Source: Paraphaeosphaeria minitans
Lineage: Eukaryota > Ascomycota > Dothideomycetes > Pleosporales > Didymosphaeriaceae
Assembly: GCA_015832175.1 (NCBI GenBank)
Contig: WJXW01000007.1
Span: 1 to 64,000, forward strand
DNA length: 64,000 nucleotides
Direction: 5' to 3'
Every line of letters starts with the position of its first letter. Position 1 is the stretch's first letter. The translations under genes and the position numbers were made by a program. A model generated the notes under the pieces. That model was not told where the DNA came from. It saw nothing but the letters and a program-made list of their open reading frames with translations, and made no database searches. Shown here piece by piece: positions 10,801 through 21,630 of the stretch.

Positions 10801-12297
10801 GTCAAGATAGTGGTCACGTTCCACCAAGCCCTGCTGTTCCCGTTGCGCGGGCGGAAGTAGGTGTTCGACACTGATCACCCGAACGCAGTACACCATCCCA
10901 GCCACTAGATACGAATAGTTCTTCGCGGTGCGCAGTCGACGTGTCTCTGAATCGAACCCAAGCACAGCAGCAAAGTGAACGAGCCCGCTCTCAAACGGAC
11001 TGCGGATGTAGGTCGTCATGATGAACGTACTAAGCATCCGGCGCACTAGGACGATGTGGCCGGCTTCGTCGTTGCTGTCCAGGGCCTCCCAGAGCATGGT
11101 GGCCAGCAGCTTTTGGTCCTCTTTCCATGGGAACATCTCCCGCGCGTCCTTCATGGGATCAACTTTGACTCGGCGACCTGTGTGGGCCTCGGGCGGGCTC
11201 TCATCACTGCAGTCGCTGCTGCTGCCGTCGCCGTCGCTGCTGTCGTCGGTGCTGCTGCCCTCGCTACTCTCCGTGTCCTCGCTCTCCTTGTCCGCTTCTT
11301 CGGCGGCGACGATACGTAGGACATAGCACACGAACATCACAATGTACCCAGCATAGCGCGCCTGGCTCTCTGGGTTCTGCAGTCGGGCTATCGGCTGCTG
11401 GTGGATCTCGTTGGCCTGCGCACTCTTCACCCATCGTCGGGTCTCACGTGGTAGCGAGGACAGCCCTCGGACGCTCTGCTCCACCAGCTGCTCCACAGCC
11501 CGCGCGGCCTTCTGCAGCTTGGGCTCGTCCCGGCGCGGCAGCCGGATCGCGTGGGCAAGGTGCACGCAGTTGCGGTTCGCAAAGTGCTCTGGCCACTCTG
11601 TAAACTTCCACCAGCCTGTCTTGTCTGTCTTTGCGACTTCTGCATCCATCACCTGCTCTTGCCGCTTCCTCTCCTCCTGCGTTCGCGCGTACTCTGCCAG
11701 AATGTCTTCCACCTCTTCTTTATGCGCCCTAGCGTCTGCTCCGCTGTCCGCTACATCGGGGACGCAAACTACAAAGTACCGCTGCCGTCCTGAAGCGGGG
11801 AAGAAAGACTGCATCTTTACCTTCTGGTAGAGCGCATCTGATCCCGTCTTGAACGCTAACCCATGACTGTTGCAGTGTAGTCGTATCTGGCCCTTGTTTC
11901 GCGTAAGATAGCTGCATGCTGGCTGCTTGCATTGGAAGCCGTCCAACGGCGCTCCTAGGACCTGGATTGGCGGTCCGCCAGCGTCTGGTAGCGTAACGCT
12001 GCCCAGCCCTTGTCTTCTCAAAAGAGCGCAGCTTTCAATGAATTTCCTCCGTTCGTTAACTGGTACACTATGCTTTTGACGGAGATGTACATCGAGATTT
12101 TCTATGCCGGCTTTGTGCTCGCTGCAGCAAAGCACGCCGTACTCCTTAACAAAATGAATATACTTTTGTATATTAGCTTGCGCTAAGTTTTCTCCTGCTA
12201 GTTGCTGTTGCTGCTGAGAGTTCTGTTGATGTGGTGATGTTAGTACTCTGTTAGCTGGGCTTGACGCGGAAGCTCGAGCGTCCCAGCAGAACTCCAT
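7876..12297 (-). CDS. Telomere-linked RecQ-type helicase, copy 2
   Basis: The 1,473-residue protein is identical to that of copy 1, with every motif retained: zinc-finger-like groups, acidic linker, recombinase-like RH...Y region, Walker A with K969, DECH box, QESGRAGR and the C-terminal Cys module. It has the same intronless structure, the same in-frame upstream stop and the same direction. With no coding difference at all, the duplication is either very recent, homogenised by gene conversion, or an assembly duplication. If real, each gene would read from its own 5' flank. Confidence 0.92.
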   Translation of the reverse strand: MEFCWDARASASSPANRVLTSPHQQNSQQQQQLAGENLAQANIQKYIHFVKEYGVLCCSEHKAGIENLDVHLRQKHSVPVNERRKFIESCALLRRQGLGSVTLPDAGGPPIQVLGAPLDGFQCKQPACSYLTRNKGQIRLHCNSHGLAFKTGSDALYQKVKMQSFFPASGRQRYFVVCVPDVADSGADARAHKEEVEDILAEYARTQEERKRQEQVMDAEVAKTDKTGWWKFTEWPEHFANRNCVHLAHAIRLPRRDEPKLQKAARAVEQLVEQSVRGLSSLPRETRRWVKSAQANEIHQQPIARLQNPESQARYAGYIVMFVCYVLRIVAAEEADKESEDTESSEGSSTDDSSDGDGSSSDCSDESPPEAHTGRRVKVDPMKDAREMFPWKEDQKLLATMLWEALDSNDEAGHIVLVRRMLSTFIMTTYIRSPFESGLVHFAAVLGFDSETRRLRTAKNYSYLVAGMVYCVRVISVEHLLPPAQREQQGLVERDHYLDLRKRFLADGSFSPTSQLLSLLAYGKFIGMNTGNAGNAFWSEDKKIFYLNGRPIVIHHFQLMAQELLTELEDLLWGELLWVRSPGQRFPIRLDLIQDDVACTRRGMSFVTHGNNGLENGLRWMLERMMQDEQGRKLRSGDGTWNVARVKLYLRSVKRFKELELANLHIDEGMPGRGTEITSMRFRNGALQDRNLFVMDGQIMTVVRYYKSQSQFDKPKVIPRFLPSRLSQVLVVYLAYVQPFEEYLTVEVLGGSFTDYLWANEQGPWHTDHLTRVLKRETGKHLGVALNTLDYRHTAVGIGREVVGDVFGRGYQDEVGEIEEPEVDEDGESPLELQSARTTKIGLANYSVPIDIVKHLSMRSIETFRPLSRRWHEFLGVDGHEVRPSAARKRRWEEEGDGQDKGRDDLAVVVPQKKTKPGGVTASAMSRAMQQALGQATASFKSDEQEQAMFAMVNGQTPLVVVLPTGGGKSLLFMVPACLDHAGVTVVVVPFRALIEDLATRIRARGIDCVEWVNHETNPASVMLVGADVAGGAGFLKYASSLKDKKQLQRVVIDECHLIITSSHWRPKLAKLRNLRVLACPIVLLTATLPPVLEGVLGRSMLIQAATYIRASTVRPNIRYYVSWCGRGKAMEAALAMCRRRQEQLRGGQKGVIYCHSRTACEMLAGALGCKHYHAGELDRTEILASWLDEGGLIVATSALGTGVNFPSIVFVLHVGMPWSMIDYCQESGRAGRSGEVADSVIIVEPGEVERRIREGGASVDVCAMGMFIESEGCRRGKMSEYMDGQRVVCSDMDSAGCDRCGEGRIEWQQAQSLAASEWQEVEASMDELRAGCAICWVLGRAGWQEHRTMLCTAQPMMMGRDMDEFRRGVRDAGNCHSCRRCWVSQKWCATGQDVANSCQWPNIVIPVARAATGIADGLEIIRQCGFQGECEVSCQAYQVWLGQRHCERIWGEFLSNAMVVAIRVIIKLKEKN

Positions 12298-12564
12298 CGC
12301 GAATTAGTAGTAAAAAGTAATGGCTAAACCCTGCGCCACCACCATCCTATTTTGTGAATAAGAGATGGTAGATTAGTATAAGAGGTTACGTTGAGATGAA
12401 TTAGAATGAGAAAGAAATAGAAATAGCTGGGGAATAGGATTGTTTCTGCCCCTAGTCTAACGCGTTTCTGGTATCAAATCCTACCTAATTCGTTAACTCT
12501 AACCCTAACGCTAAGCCAATCTTAGCGCGTCTGTGACCACCGACGCCTCTTCCTCTTGGATAGG
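12298..12564. promoter_or_regulatory. 5' flank of helicase copy 2 with telomere-like hexamers
   Basis: Identical to the flank of copy 1. The hexamers CTCTAA CCCTAA CGCTAA are at 12,497-12,514. Sequence shared with copy 1 ends at 12,564, which marks the boundary of the unmutated subtelomeric array. Confidence 0.6.
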
Positions 12565-15500
12565 AAGTAGATAGTCTAAGGAACGCTAAGCTTATTATAG
12601 AAGAACTAGTAAGCGCGGTTAAAGTTAGGTAGATTAGTAACCCTAGGGTTAGTCTATAGCTTCTTGCCTAGTAGGATTACGTTTACTATAGCTGCTATAT
12701 CTAGAATAAACTAATACTAGAGATCTAACTAGTGCTAAGAGGCGCCACTAAGAATAAAGCAGAAGAAGAGCGACATCTTAGTCTACTTATAGAAGTAATA
12801 GGTCTCTATAGGCCTAGCTAGTCCTACTACTAGAGTAGGCTAGAACGTGTCCCTAAATAGGACGTAGAAGGCGTCTAGCTATAACTAGATAAAGGAGTAG
12901 AGGGTAGCGCGCTTAGTAGTCTTACTAGCCTTATTCTAGAGTGTAGTAAATACTTTACTCTTAGAGTAGGTGTAGTACTTAGATAGCGTGTACAGTATTA
13001 TAAAAATAGCGTGTATAAGTAGAGCTAAATTGGCTACTAGCGCGTTTGTAGTAGCTTAGAGCAACCCTATATTCTCTACTACTATAACGTGGCTACTTAT
13101 ATACTGCTCTATTAGGTCGTGGAACTGTAAGTACTTCCTAGGGTTTAGGTTAGTAATAGGGTAGAGCTGCCTGCCTTCTATAGGTATACTAGTAAGGTGC
13201 AGCATTTACTATCCTTCTGTAATACTAACCTACTTAAGCTAATTATTACTAAGACTCTTACTGTGCTAGTTAAACGCGGTATATAGAAGGTACTTAATAG
13301 ATAGGTTTTCTAGAATAGTATTATTATCCTTGTTCTCGCCAGCAGAGGCACCGCCAACATTAGGCGTATAATTGGGGCTAGTGTTAATATTATATGCCTA
13401 GCGTAAAGTAAGCGTATCTTTTTACTAGACCTTCTTCTCTGTCTCCTATATGTGCCAGCGAATAACAATGGGGTAAGGGATAGTTATATTAGTAGATTAG
13501 GTACTAAGCATAGTGTACTAAGCCATTAGCTAGTTATACACTTATAGGTATAGGTTGTTTAACTGCGCGTTAATAGGTAACATAACCTAAAGCTAACTAG
13601 TGTTACTACTACGCGTAAATAGCTTATAGTAGTAAAGAATAATAGCTAAAATTAACCTTAATTTGCCTATACTACTAAAGCCCTAAATAAGGCCAACGCC
13701 AGCGCGTAAGTGCTTAAGGAAAAAGAAGAAACCTTACTACTTATTCTTTAGCCTAGTAAGCTTAGTGGCCTTAGTAATAGCAGCTTACATAGTATTAAGT
13801 CTAAACACTAAAATGTGCTGCTTAAAGTAGCTATAATTAGGGAGATTAAGTATATTATTATTAAGTAATAAGTTAAGCTTTAGTTTATACTTATTCTACT
13901 ACTAAAACAGCATGCGCAGCGTGTTAATTTCCTACTTAATCTAGTTCTAGAGTTACTTAACGCGAATGTAGACTTTAATGCCTAGGTGGTTATCTAGCGC
14001 AGCCTACAGCTGGTTAATATTATTAAAGTTATTAGCCTTAACAACGTGGTCCTTAGAGAACTTAGAGTCCTGCTAGAAACTAGACCTGCTATTATAGGGT
14101 TGCTAGATAAAGGCAGAGTGCTTAAGGCTATTAGCGATACCTACTGGCAGCACTACACGCCCTCTCTATACCATGCTATTACTTATATTATCGCTAAAGA
14201 ACTAGATGTTAAATAGGGCATTAACGCGAAGGTTTATATTTTTATCTATTATAATAAGCGCAAAGTAGGCGCGCTAGTCCAGGTTACTACCTATCTTAAC
14301 CAGGTGTACCTTTGTAGGCATAAACACGGCGTTAGGGATAGCCTTATACTCTATAATAGCTAAATAGAAATACACTGTAAAATACTCCTTATAATAGTTA
14401 AACTACTTACGTGCTAGGATAGAGTACTTAGGTCGCTTGTCTAGTAGAAGCTATATCCCTAGCTAGATGTTAATAGCCTAGCGTAGATACTAGGCAGCTA
14501 TAGTGTTAATATTTACCTACGTTTAGATTAATTTAGAAACCTTATTTATAGTATTCTTAAACTATAAGCTGGCTGTAGTGTAGAAGTAAATCTATATGTA
14601 GTAGCATCCCTATAGCGCGTCTTAAAGCGTGTGTATTGTAGCTATATGTAGGCTATAGGTGCTATTAAAGAATAGCGTAAGCCCTAGGAGATCTTAGGGC
14701 TATCTATTTAGGCTAGTATCTGCCTTAATTTCCTAGGATACGTAGAGTAGATAGGCTGTGGCGCTATCTCTAGAGATAAGCTGTATTAGCTTTTCGCAGC
14801 TATAGGCACTAAGATAGTTAAGATTACGCTAGTTAAATTCTGTAGGCAAATTAACTAATATCTTATAAGTTTTAATTAGGCTAATAGTGTTAAAGGCAGA
14901 GGTCTAGAGGATAGCTTCCTTAGTAAACTAGCCACTTACTGTATTTTTACTTACGTATAAGACTAATAGGCGTAGCTAAATAGATAATAAATAGTGCTCT
15001 ATAGTTATAGTATATAGCTTAACTTCTATCTTGTCTAATTCTAGGGCCTTAAACTAACTAAGAGGTAGACTATAATCTTCTACTAGTTCTAAGTTAGTAG
15101 AAGCTTCGCTAGCTGTAGGTGTAATAATAGTGTTAGTAGGGACGCCTAATGCTTTAGTAGGTGTAGCTATAAAACCTATAGGTATAGCCTTATCTTTAGT
15201 AGGGGCTACGCTCTTAGTAGAGGTGGCTATAGCTTAACTAGCTTAAGTAGGTGTAGGTACGTAATTAATTACGTAGTAGTTAGTAGTAGCATAGCCCTCT
15301 ATTAGGTAGTAAGGGTAAACGTTCTAATAGTTTTTACGCTTATGTCCTGCGTTGCTATAGGCATAGTAGGTGTTTTAAAGTTAGTAATCTAACGCTAGAT
15401 AGCTAGGGTTACCGCACTTATAGTAGAGTTAGCTAGGGCATCTGGCTTAAAGGTGGCCTAGCTATCTATACTTATTATAAAGCTGCTAAGATATTGCCTA

Positions 15501-15950
15501 GCTATTACTAGTCTAGTTATCTAATATGGCAGACAGCTACTCTTTTACAAAGATATAGCCTATAGAGATACGCCTAGGACCTAGGTTTATAGCATTCTTA
15601 TACGTAATATTAAAGACTACAACGCCTTTAGAGAACTTAGGCTTAGGCTTTAGGTAGCTAGTGTTGTAGGTAGTAAAGTGCTTTACCTAGGCGTCTATAA
15701 TAATAGCTAGACTAGGTATAGTAGTTAGCACTAAAACTGGGTATACTTATACACAGAAAGCATACCTTAATATAAGTATTTATAAAATAGTTTCTAATAT
15801 TTATAGGCGTAGGCGGAAGCGTTTAGAAAAGGCACTTATAAAGGTGTGCTTATGTGTAAAGGCGCGTATTGGCGTTAATAGGGTAATAGTAAGTAGGGTA
15901 ATAGTAACCACTTAACGCGCCTAACTTAACGCGGCAGTATAGTATAAGAG
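12565..15950 (-). pseudogene. RIP-degraded CCHC zinc-knuckle protein gene
   Basis: One minus-strand frame can be followed from about 15,750 down to the junction with helicase unit 2, interrupted only by stops of the kind RIP makes. I checked four points (15,458, 14,663, 13,133, 12,662) and all fall in the same frame. Three zinc-knuckle-like segments lie at about 15,330-15,478: one reads LGHLQARC after restoring a stop to Gln, the next has YKCGNPSYLALDY, the third SNAGHKRKNY. Several expected Cys have become Tyr, as TGC to TAC would give. The rest (over 900 codons) is not recognised and shows no reverse transcriptase motif, so a retrotransposon Gag is possible but unsupported. The frame runs into the junction at 12,564, so the 3' end may be cut off. 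It is divergent from the SNF2-like gene. The N-terminal limit is uncertain. Confidence 0.6.
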
Positions 15951-16738
15951 TAGTAAAAGGAACAAGAGTTAAGAGGGCTAGATACTAGGCAAAGTTAGGA
16001 GTAAAAGAGAAGAAGTAGGGGACTACCCAGGTAACTATAGTAAGAGGAATAGGCAATAGCGAAGGTTTTGTTTGGCCTAGGTAAGCTGTAATAGGAAGGT
16101 ACGCAATTAGCTATTTACCCTACTTATTATAGTTTACGAGGTAAAGCTATAAGCGTATGTATAAGGTATATTAAAGACGCTCTTATGCGTAATAGACTTA
16201 ATAATAGTTTAACACTCCACGCACAAGTCTAGTAACAAGATAAGTTTCTACTTAGTAGGATATATTGTCTACTATCTGCAGTACGCTAACAGATTATGGC
16301 CAGGACATTAGTTCGCCTGGCTGGACTAGGTAGTCCCCTTCTCTTCTACTCCTCTACGTGACAATATAACGCCTGCTAGTCTCCCTAGTCTTAACTAGAC
16401 TTCTTATTACACTTCTAAATAGTCTCCTTACACCTTTTTATTATAACAGTTGCAGCCTACACGCGTTCTTATTACTAACGTGGTTTACTATTTATATTCA
16501 CCTAGGTAATAATAAACACGTAATCTTTCTATTTACTACTACTTAACGTTAATTTATAACCTTAACTCTACACCCTACAAGTCTTCGCGAATTAATATAA
16601 ACTTGTAACTACACCTATCCTACCCCTAGCGTACGCCTATAACTAATAAACCTTTCTTACCTAGCGTAGGACAGCGCGCGCACTAGATCTATAATAGCTC
16701 TACTATAGTTATCCTTAAAGGCGTTAAAATCTATAGTA
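15951..16738. other. Intergenic region of a divergent gene pair
   Basis: About 0.8 kb between the zinc-knuckle ORF (-) and the SNF2-like ORF (+). It is RIP-affected but less AT-rich than the surroundings. It should have held the promoters of both genes. No specific element can be assigned. Confidence 0.4.
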
Positions 16739-19700
16739 ATGTCCTCACTTAGTAATAATAAATACATAGAAGCGTTTAGCCTAGACCTAATAGGCTTTAG
16801 CTGTATTAAAGAGTAGTTAAAAATAATATTGCTAATTATAAACCTAGAAAACTAACATTATAAAGGCAACTGCCTTATCCTAAAGGAGTTACATATAGTA
16901 TAGATTATTAAGAAGATCCCTAAGCTGGATATTAACATTGCCAATAAAGTATAAAAGGTAAGCGCCCTCTGCGTAATGCTAAATAGGTATAGTAGGCGTT
17001 AATTAAAGGATAAAGCGCCAGTACGCAAGTTTAAGCTATTACCTACGCTAGCACGTAAGCCTAAGCCATCGCTAATGCCAGATATTAATGCCAAGTTATT
17101 AGGAACCACTGTCCGCAATATAATTAAAAACTAGAATATATAGCATCTTACTTCTTCCTTTAAATAATCTATGTTAGTGTAAGGCCAGGGACTCGTCACT
17201 TACCTACCTAAACCACATTTAGACCATATTAATCTCCGCTTTATAGAATACTTAGTAATAGGCGATAAGACTATACTTAGTAAAGTGAACACCTCTACTA
17301 TATATAATAGTTCTAGACGTGTTTAGTAGGACAACTTCCTAGATAAGGTAATAGATCTCTTTGGGTTAGCCTAGTTAGGTATCGTGTATCTGCCAAATTA
17401 TATTAAAGGCCATATATAGATTAGGACACATATAGGCCTGTAGACTACACTCTAGAATATTATATCTAATAGGGTATACACTACTATTATTATAACCGCT
17501 CTCTGCCCAGCCTTAAGTTGTAGTTATACTAATGGTAGTAGATTAGAACAACATAAACGTCTGGCTGGACGCTATAGAAGCGAATCCCAATATAGTAAAT
17601 ACTATAGAATTGGCAGTAGTAATAACAAGGATAATATAAGTGAGCTTAGCCCCAAGTATAAGAACGCCAATAATAACGTTAGAGGAGTAAGATCTTAGGC
17701 GCCTATTTAGAGTAATAGCAATGCGCTCCTACCTACTACTACTATTAGTAGACTAAGCACTACTAGCGCTACGTAGGGTAAGGGTAAAGACAAATACCCT
17801 CCTTGTGTATATACTAGCGATAATAAATCCGCCACTAAAAGCCAGATCGCCTAGCCTAGCCACGTTAGTGTCTATAGGCAGACTACTAAGTAGGACTAGG
17901 GTAATAGAGTCCTATTTTTGTTTTATACAATTAGTCCTGCGAAGACGCTTATTAAAATCAACAATAATAATAATAATAAAAGTAATAACAATAACAAAAG
18001 CGATAATAACAATAAAAGCGACAACAACTATAAAAGCAATAATGTTAATAATAATAATAATAGCAATAAGGAATATAATCCATAGCTTAAGAATGGTTAA
18101 GATGTACAGCCTATTAATCTATAGCTAGACAAGTTAATAAGGGTTAAATATGTATATATAAGTGCCAGAGCCTTAAGCTGGGCAGTAAAGGTAATCCCTT
18201 AGCTAAATTAGGATGCGATAATATAGACCTAAGGCATCCCATTCTAATATTAGGGACTAAAAGATAGCATCTGCATTAAGCCCTACTAGATTATATTAGT
18301 TACAGAGGGCTTCCTAATAGAGCGCACGATTACAGGCAGTGGCATCCTAGATAATAAGTAGGGCGTAGGTAAAACAATCTAGCTCTTACTTAAAGTGATT
18401 ATAACTAGGCACTATAAGGCGAACTACGTAGAGGTTTGGGCAGTATAAAAGTAAGGGAACATAATAAAGCACTTACTACAAAATGTAATTAATAGTAATT
18501 ACCCCTTCTATTCTTATAACCTTATTACCTGCTAGTGCTTACTATCTAATTATAAGAAACTCTTCCTTAACCAAGAGCCTAAGCCTAGTAGCACTTTTAT
18601 TATTACCCCATGTACTGCTCTAACCAGTTTCTAAGATAATATATAAAAGATACTTAAGAGTGGTACCTTTTTTAAAATATACCCTGGTTTTTGCTTCGCC
18701 TTTAAAGAGGGTAAGAACTAGGGTGCTTTATGAAACTACCTGCCTCTTTCTATAATAGAGGTTACTAAATATAGCAAGAGGGTTAACATTAAGGACATGA
18801 GTTTTAATTAGGGCATCGTTAATAGTAATAAAACATAAAAAGACAAATAGGAGAATATTCTACCTATAGAGTGGAGCTCCTGAATTAATACGTTTATATT
18901 AAATAGTTTAGACGTCCTTTCCCCTTACCTGTATGTGCTAACTAGGGCCTTAGATCTTATTATCTTATTAACTCCTTACTGTATTAGAAACGTCTTTAAT
19001 AAGTTTAAGTTTAGCCTTATCGCAATAGGGAAGAAGCGTAGCACAGATAAGAAGTTTTAAGAAACTCTAATAACCTATATACATAAAGCAGATCTCCTAG
19101 TAGTTAAGTGCGTATTATATAACAAGTGCCACTAAGCCATAAACAGGTCCGAAATGTAGACTGTAATAGAATACGCCTATACATCCCTCTAAAACGCTTA
19201 TTAACGCTACCTAATCGTCTAGGGCGCATCTGGTACGCCAGAGGGGAACAACCTAGTTAATAGTTATATTTTCTATACTGCCGCGCTCTAACAGCTATTC
19301 TAGGCTACTACTATAGATACCTTTAAAGGGCTTTAGCGTCTTTATAGTAGTAATAAGATAAACAACCTTAACAACCTATACTACTATATAACCAAAAGTA
19401 TTAGCGTATTTAGTGTAACCAATAAGTCCTTTTATAAGATAGCATTCTATAAGAACTTTAATAATATAGCATAAGAAGCTGCGCCATTATTTATTATAGC
19501 CTAGACGCTAAACACGTATTAGTTTAATAACTACGTTATCGTTCCTATAACTAGTAAGCTGGTAAGGCGCTCTGTATACATAAAACCTAATAAAAGAGAG
19601 GAGAAGTAGATCTAAGACATAGAAGACGAGCTATAGGCAGAGATGAACTGTAAGTATAATAAAGCCCTAGTAGAGTGGTAGAAGCGCAGAGCACTTTTAA

Positions 19701-20545
19701 GCCAGAAGTCTAAAAAAGGGTTGGCTAATAAGGTATATAGATATATAATAGCCCTAGCCATAGCAAGTGTAGTGCTAGTCGTGTAGGCTTTTAATAAGTA
19801 GAAGAAGTAAGATAATAAAACTAGGGAGTTTACTAAGGATTACGCTCTACTCTAGTATTTAGAATTCCCACGTAATACTACTACCTAGAGTTATCTAGTA
19901 ATAAGGTTATAGATGTCCATGTTATATATAAAGTAGTTAACGCTAAAGGGAATACTAGACCCTATCTAAGAAACGCTGCGCAAGGATAAATGGACGCGCT
20001 AAAAGGTAGTAATTAGAATAGCATGGCCTAACCATACTAGAATCCTAATTGCCATGCTATACTATACCTACAGGGATGGAAATGTCCTTAATTACACTGT
20101 AAGTACAAAAGCCAAAGACTATAAAACTAACTTACGTAAGTTTACAGATACAAACAAAATTAACAAAACGTGGATTATAGTAGTAACGCTGTAGACAGCT
20201 AGTGTGGAATTAAATCTACAGCGCACAAATATAGTAATACTATTTAAGCCTTATATAAATCCATTAACAACAGCCTAGTTCTTCTCGTAGGTTTACTATT
20301 GTGGCCAAACTAAATTAAAGTGCTATATAATCACGCTTATTAATAACGCGTCTCATATTAAAAAGCGGAAGGTAAAGTGGATATAAATGGCTACTAACCT
20401 TAGGGATATAATAGAGGAGGGCGTAGATCTATAGAATAGGACGTATAACGTGGATAAGGAGATCTAGCGGTAATATAATAGTAGTTAGAAGGACTGGTTT
20501 AAGCAAATTAAGGTTAAAATACCTAAGGTACCTATGGCAGGTTAA
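16739..20545 (+). pseudogene. RIP-degraded SNF2-type ATPase/helicase gene
   Basis: From ATG at 16,739 to TAA at 20,545 is 3,807 bp, exactly 1,269 codons, with no frameshift and only in-frame TAG/TAA inside. SNF2 features are in order and in frame. The Walker A region is GVGKTI (K about residue 545), preceded by SGILDNK. The DECH box has decayed to NKCH (795-798) by two G-to-A changes and is followed by AINRSE and later ASGTPEG, as in SNF2 motifs II and III. The C-terminal lobe has ASVELNL (about 1,152), LFKPYINP and YYCGQTK (about 1,190), matching motifs V and VI of the SNF2/Rad54 group. An Asn/Lys/Ser-rich repeat (about 17,960-18,080) lies before the ATPase. The ancestor would be a DNA-dependent ATPase, perhaps part of a mobile or subtelomeric unit with its divergent neighbour. 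It cannot be functional now. Confidence 0.82.
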
Positions 20546-21630
20546 ACGTTAACACGCTAGGCCATAGGTAGAATTTCTAATTAGGACAACCAAAGTAGTT
20601 TATAAATAAAAAGTTACCCTTCCTAATACATGTGCAGCTATTTGCAGTATTACCACTGTAACTATAAGTAATCCCAATACCACTTTTTCTAGAGTAAGTG
20701 TAGGTTGTAAGCCTATAAGCGCACTTCCCACCTTTATTCCCTTTGCTACTAGGATACTTTTCCTTAACCTGTCTAAACAAGAGTCTTCCTTTGTATATAA
20801 TTTGGCGCCACTTAATATTAATTTGCGCTATTTCCTATTAGTTCGCATCTATTTGTGTGTTTTTAGTTAGTTTTGGTGCGCTAACAACCCTATAATTAAT
20901 ACTGGCCTCTACTACACTAGTAGGTAGTAAGCTGGCTTTAAGTTAATGCGCGTAACACTATATTTTAGAAATACGCCCTTAGCTCTGCGTTAATAGATCG
21001 CCTTGCCCTTCTAGACTAAGTATAACCTTAACAATAGTAGGGTTCTAATCGCGCCTTAGTTATCTTCTAATTTAACCTAGACTTTACCAAGCTTATAACT
21101 TATAACTTTTCTATGGGTAACTAGGAATGCGTTTGTTAATAGGTCCCCCTAAAGCTAACCTATTACTAAACTATTGCAAATAGCTACTACTTAGTGTTAG
21201 TTTACGCTACTTCCTATTAACTCGCGTTAGTGTCTACTTGCCCTAGCTTAGAGGTGCTATCCTTATGCGTAATCTAAAGCTTAACCTTTGTATAAAAGAT
21301 TACTTTTATAATTCTGGCTTACAATAATGTGTACTTATGGTACTACAGCGTTCCTGTAAAGTTTAATAAGGTTAGGTGCTAACTACTTAGTATATGGCCG
21401 CCTATAACTCCTGCAGCTATTATTAATAATAATACTTAGAACGCTACTTACACTAGTAAATATAATACTTAAAACGCTATCTGTGTACAGTAGTTATTAC
21501 TATAACTTTTTAATATACAGTATTACGTCTGGCTTTTAAATTTTAAAAACAGCTATATTATAGTGGTTTGTCTACTTACTGCGTATGCTGGGTTAGGACT
21601 TTATATAGGGTTGTATATTACACTACTACT
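20546..21630. other. RIP-degraded spacer with recurring short repeat
   Basis: No gene is recognised. The words GCGCTATTTCCTATTAGTTC (about 20,825) and ACGCTACTTCCTATTAACTC (about 21,204) belong to the dispersed repeat seen more often at 23.4-25.3 kb. Confidence 0.5.

Larger units (their letters stand above)
6369..12564. repeat. Telomere-linked helicase unit, copy 2 (family A)
   Basis: Second direct unit, offset 6,194 bp from copy 1 in both gene and flanks. It begins at the base equivalent to 175, so it lacks the 65-bp telomere-adjacent spacer. It ends at 12,562-12,564, where sequence abruptly changes to RIP-degraded DNA. Confidence 0.95.

Noticed and set aside
12565..16000. Non-LTR retrotransposon call for the zinc-knuckle ORF
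   Set aside because: Knuckles fit Gag or ORF1, but no endonuclease or reverse transcriptase motif was found in more than 3 kb of the same frame.
17805..18128. 107-codon plus-strand ORF rich in Ile
   Set aside because: It is a shifted frame of the Asn/Lys/Ser-rich repeat in the SNF2-like pseudogene.
20577..20780. 67-codon minus-strand ORF
   Set aside because: It has no recognisable motif and lies in RIPed spacer; the length is not remarkable for AT-rich DNA.
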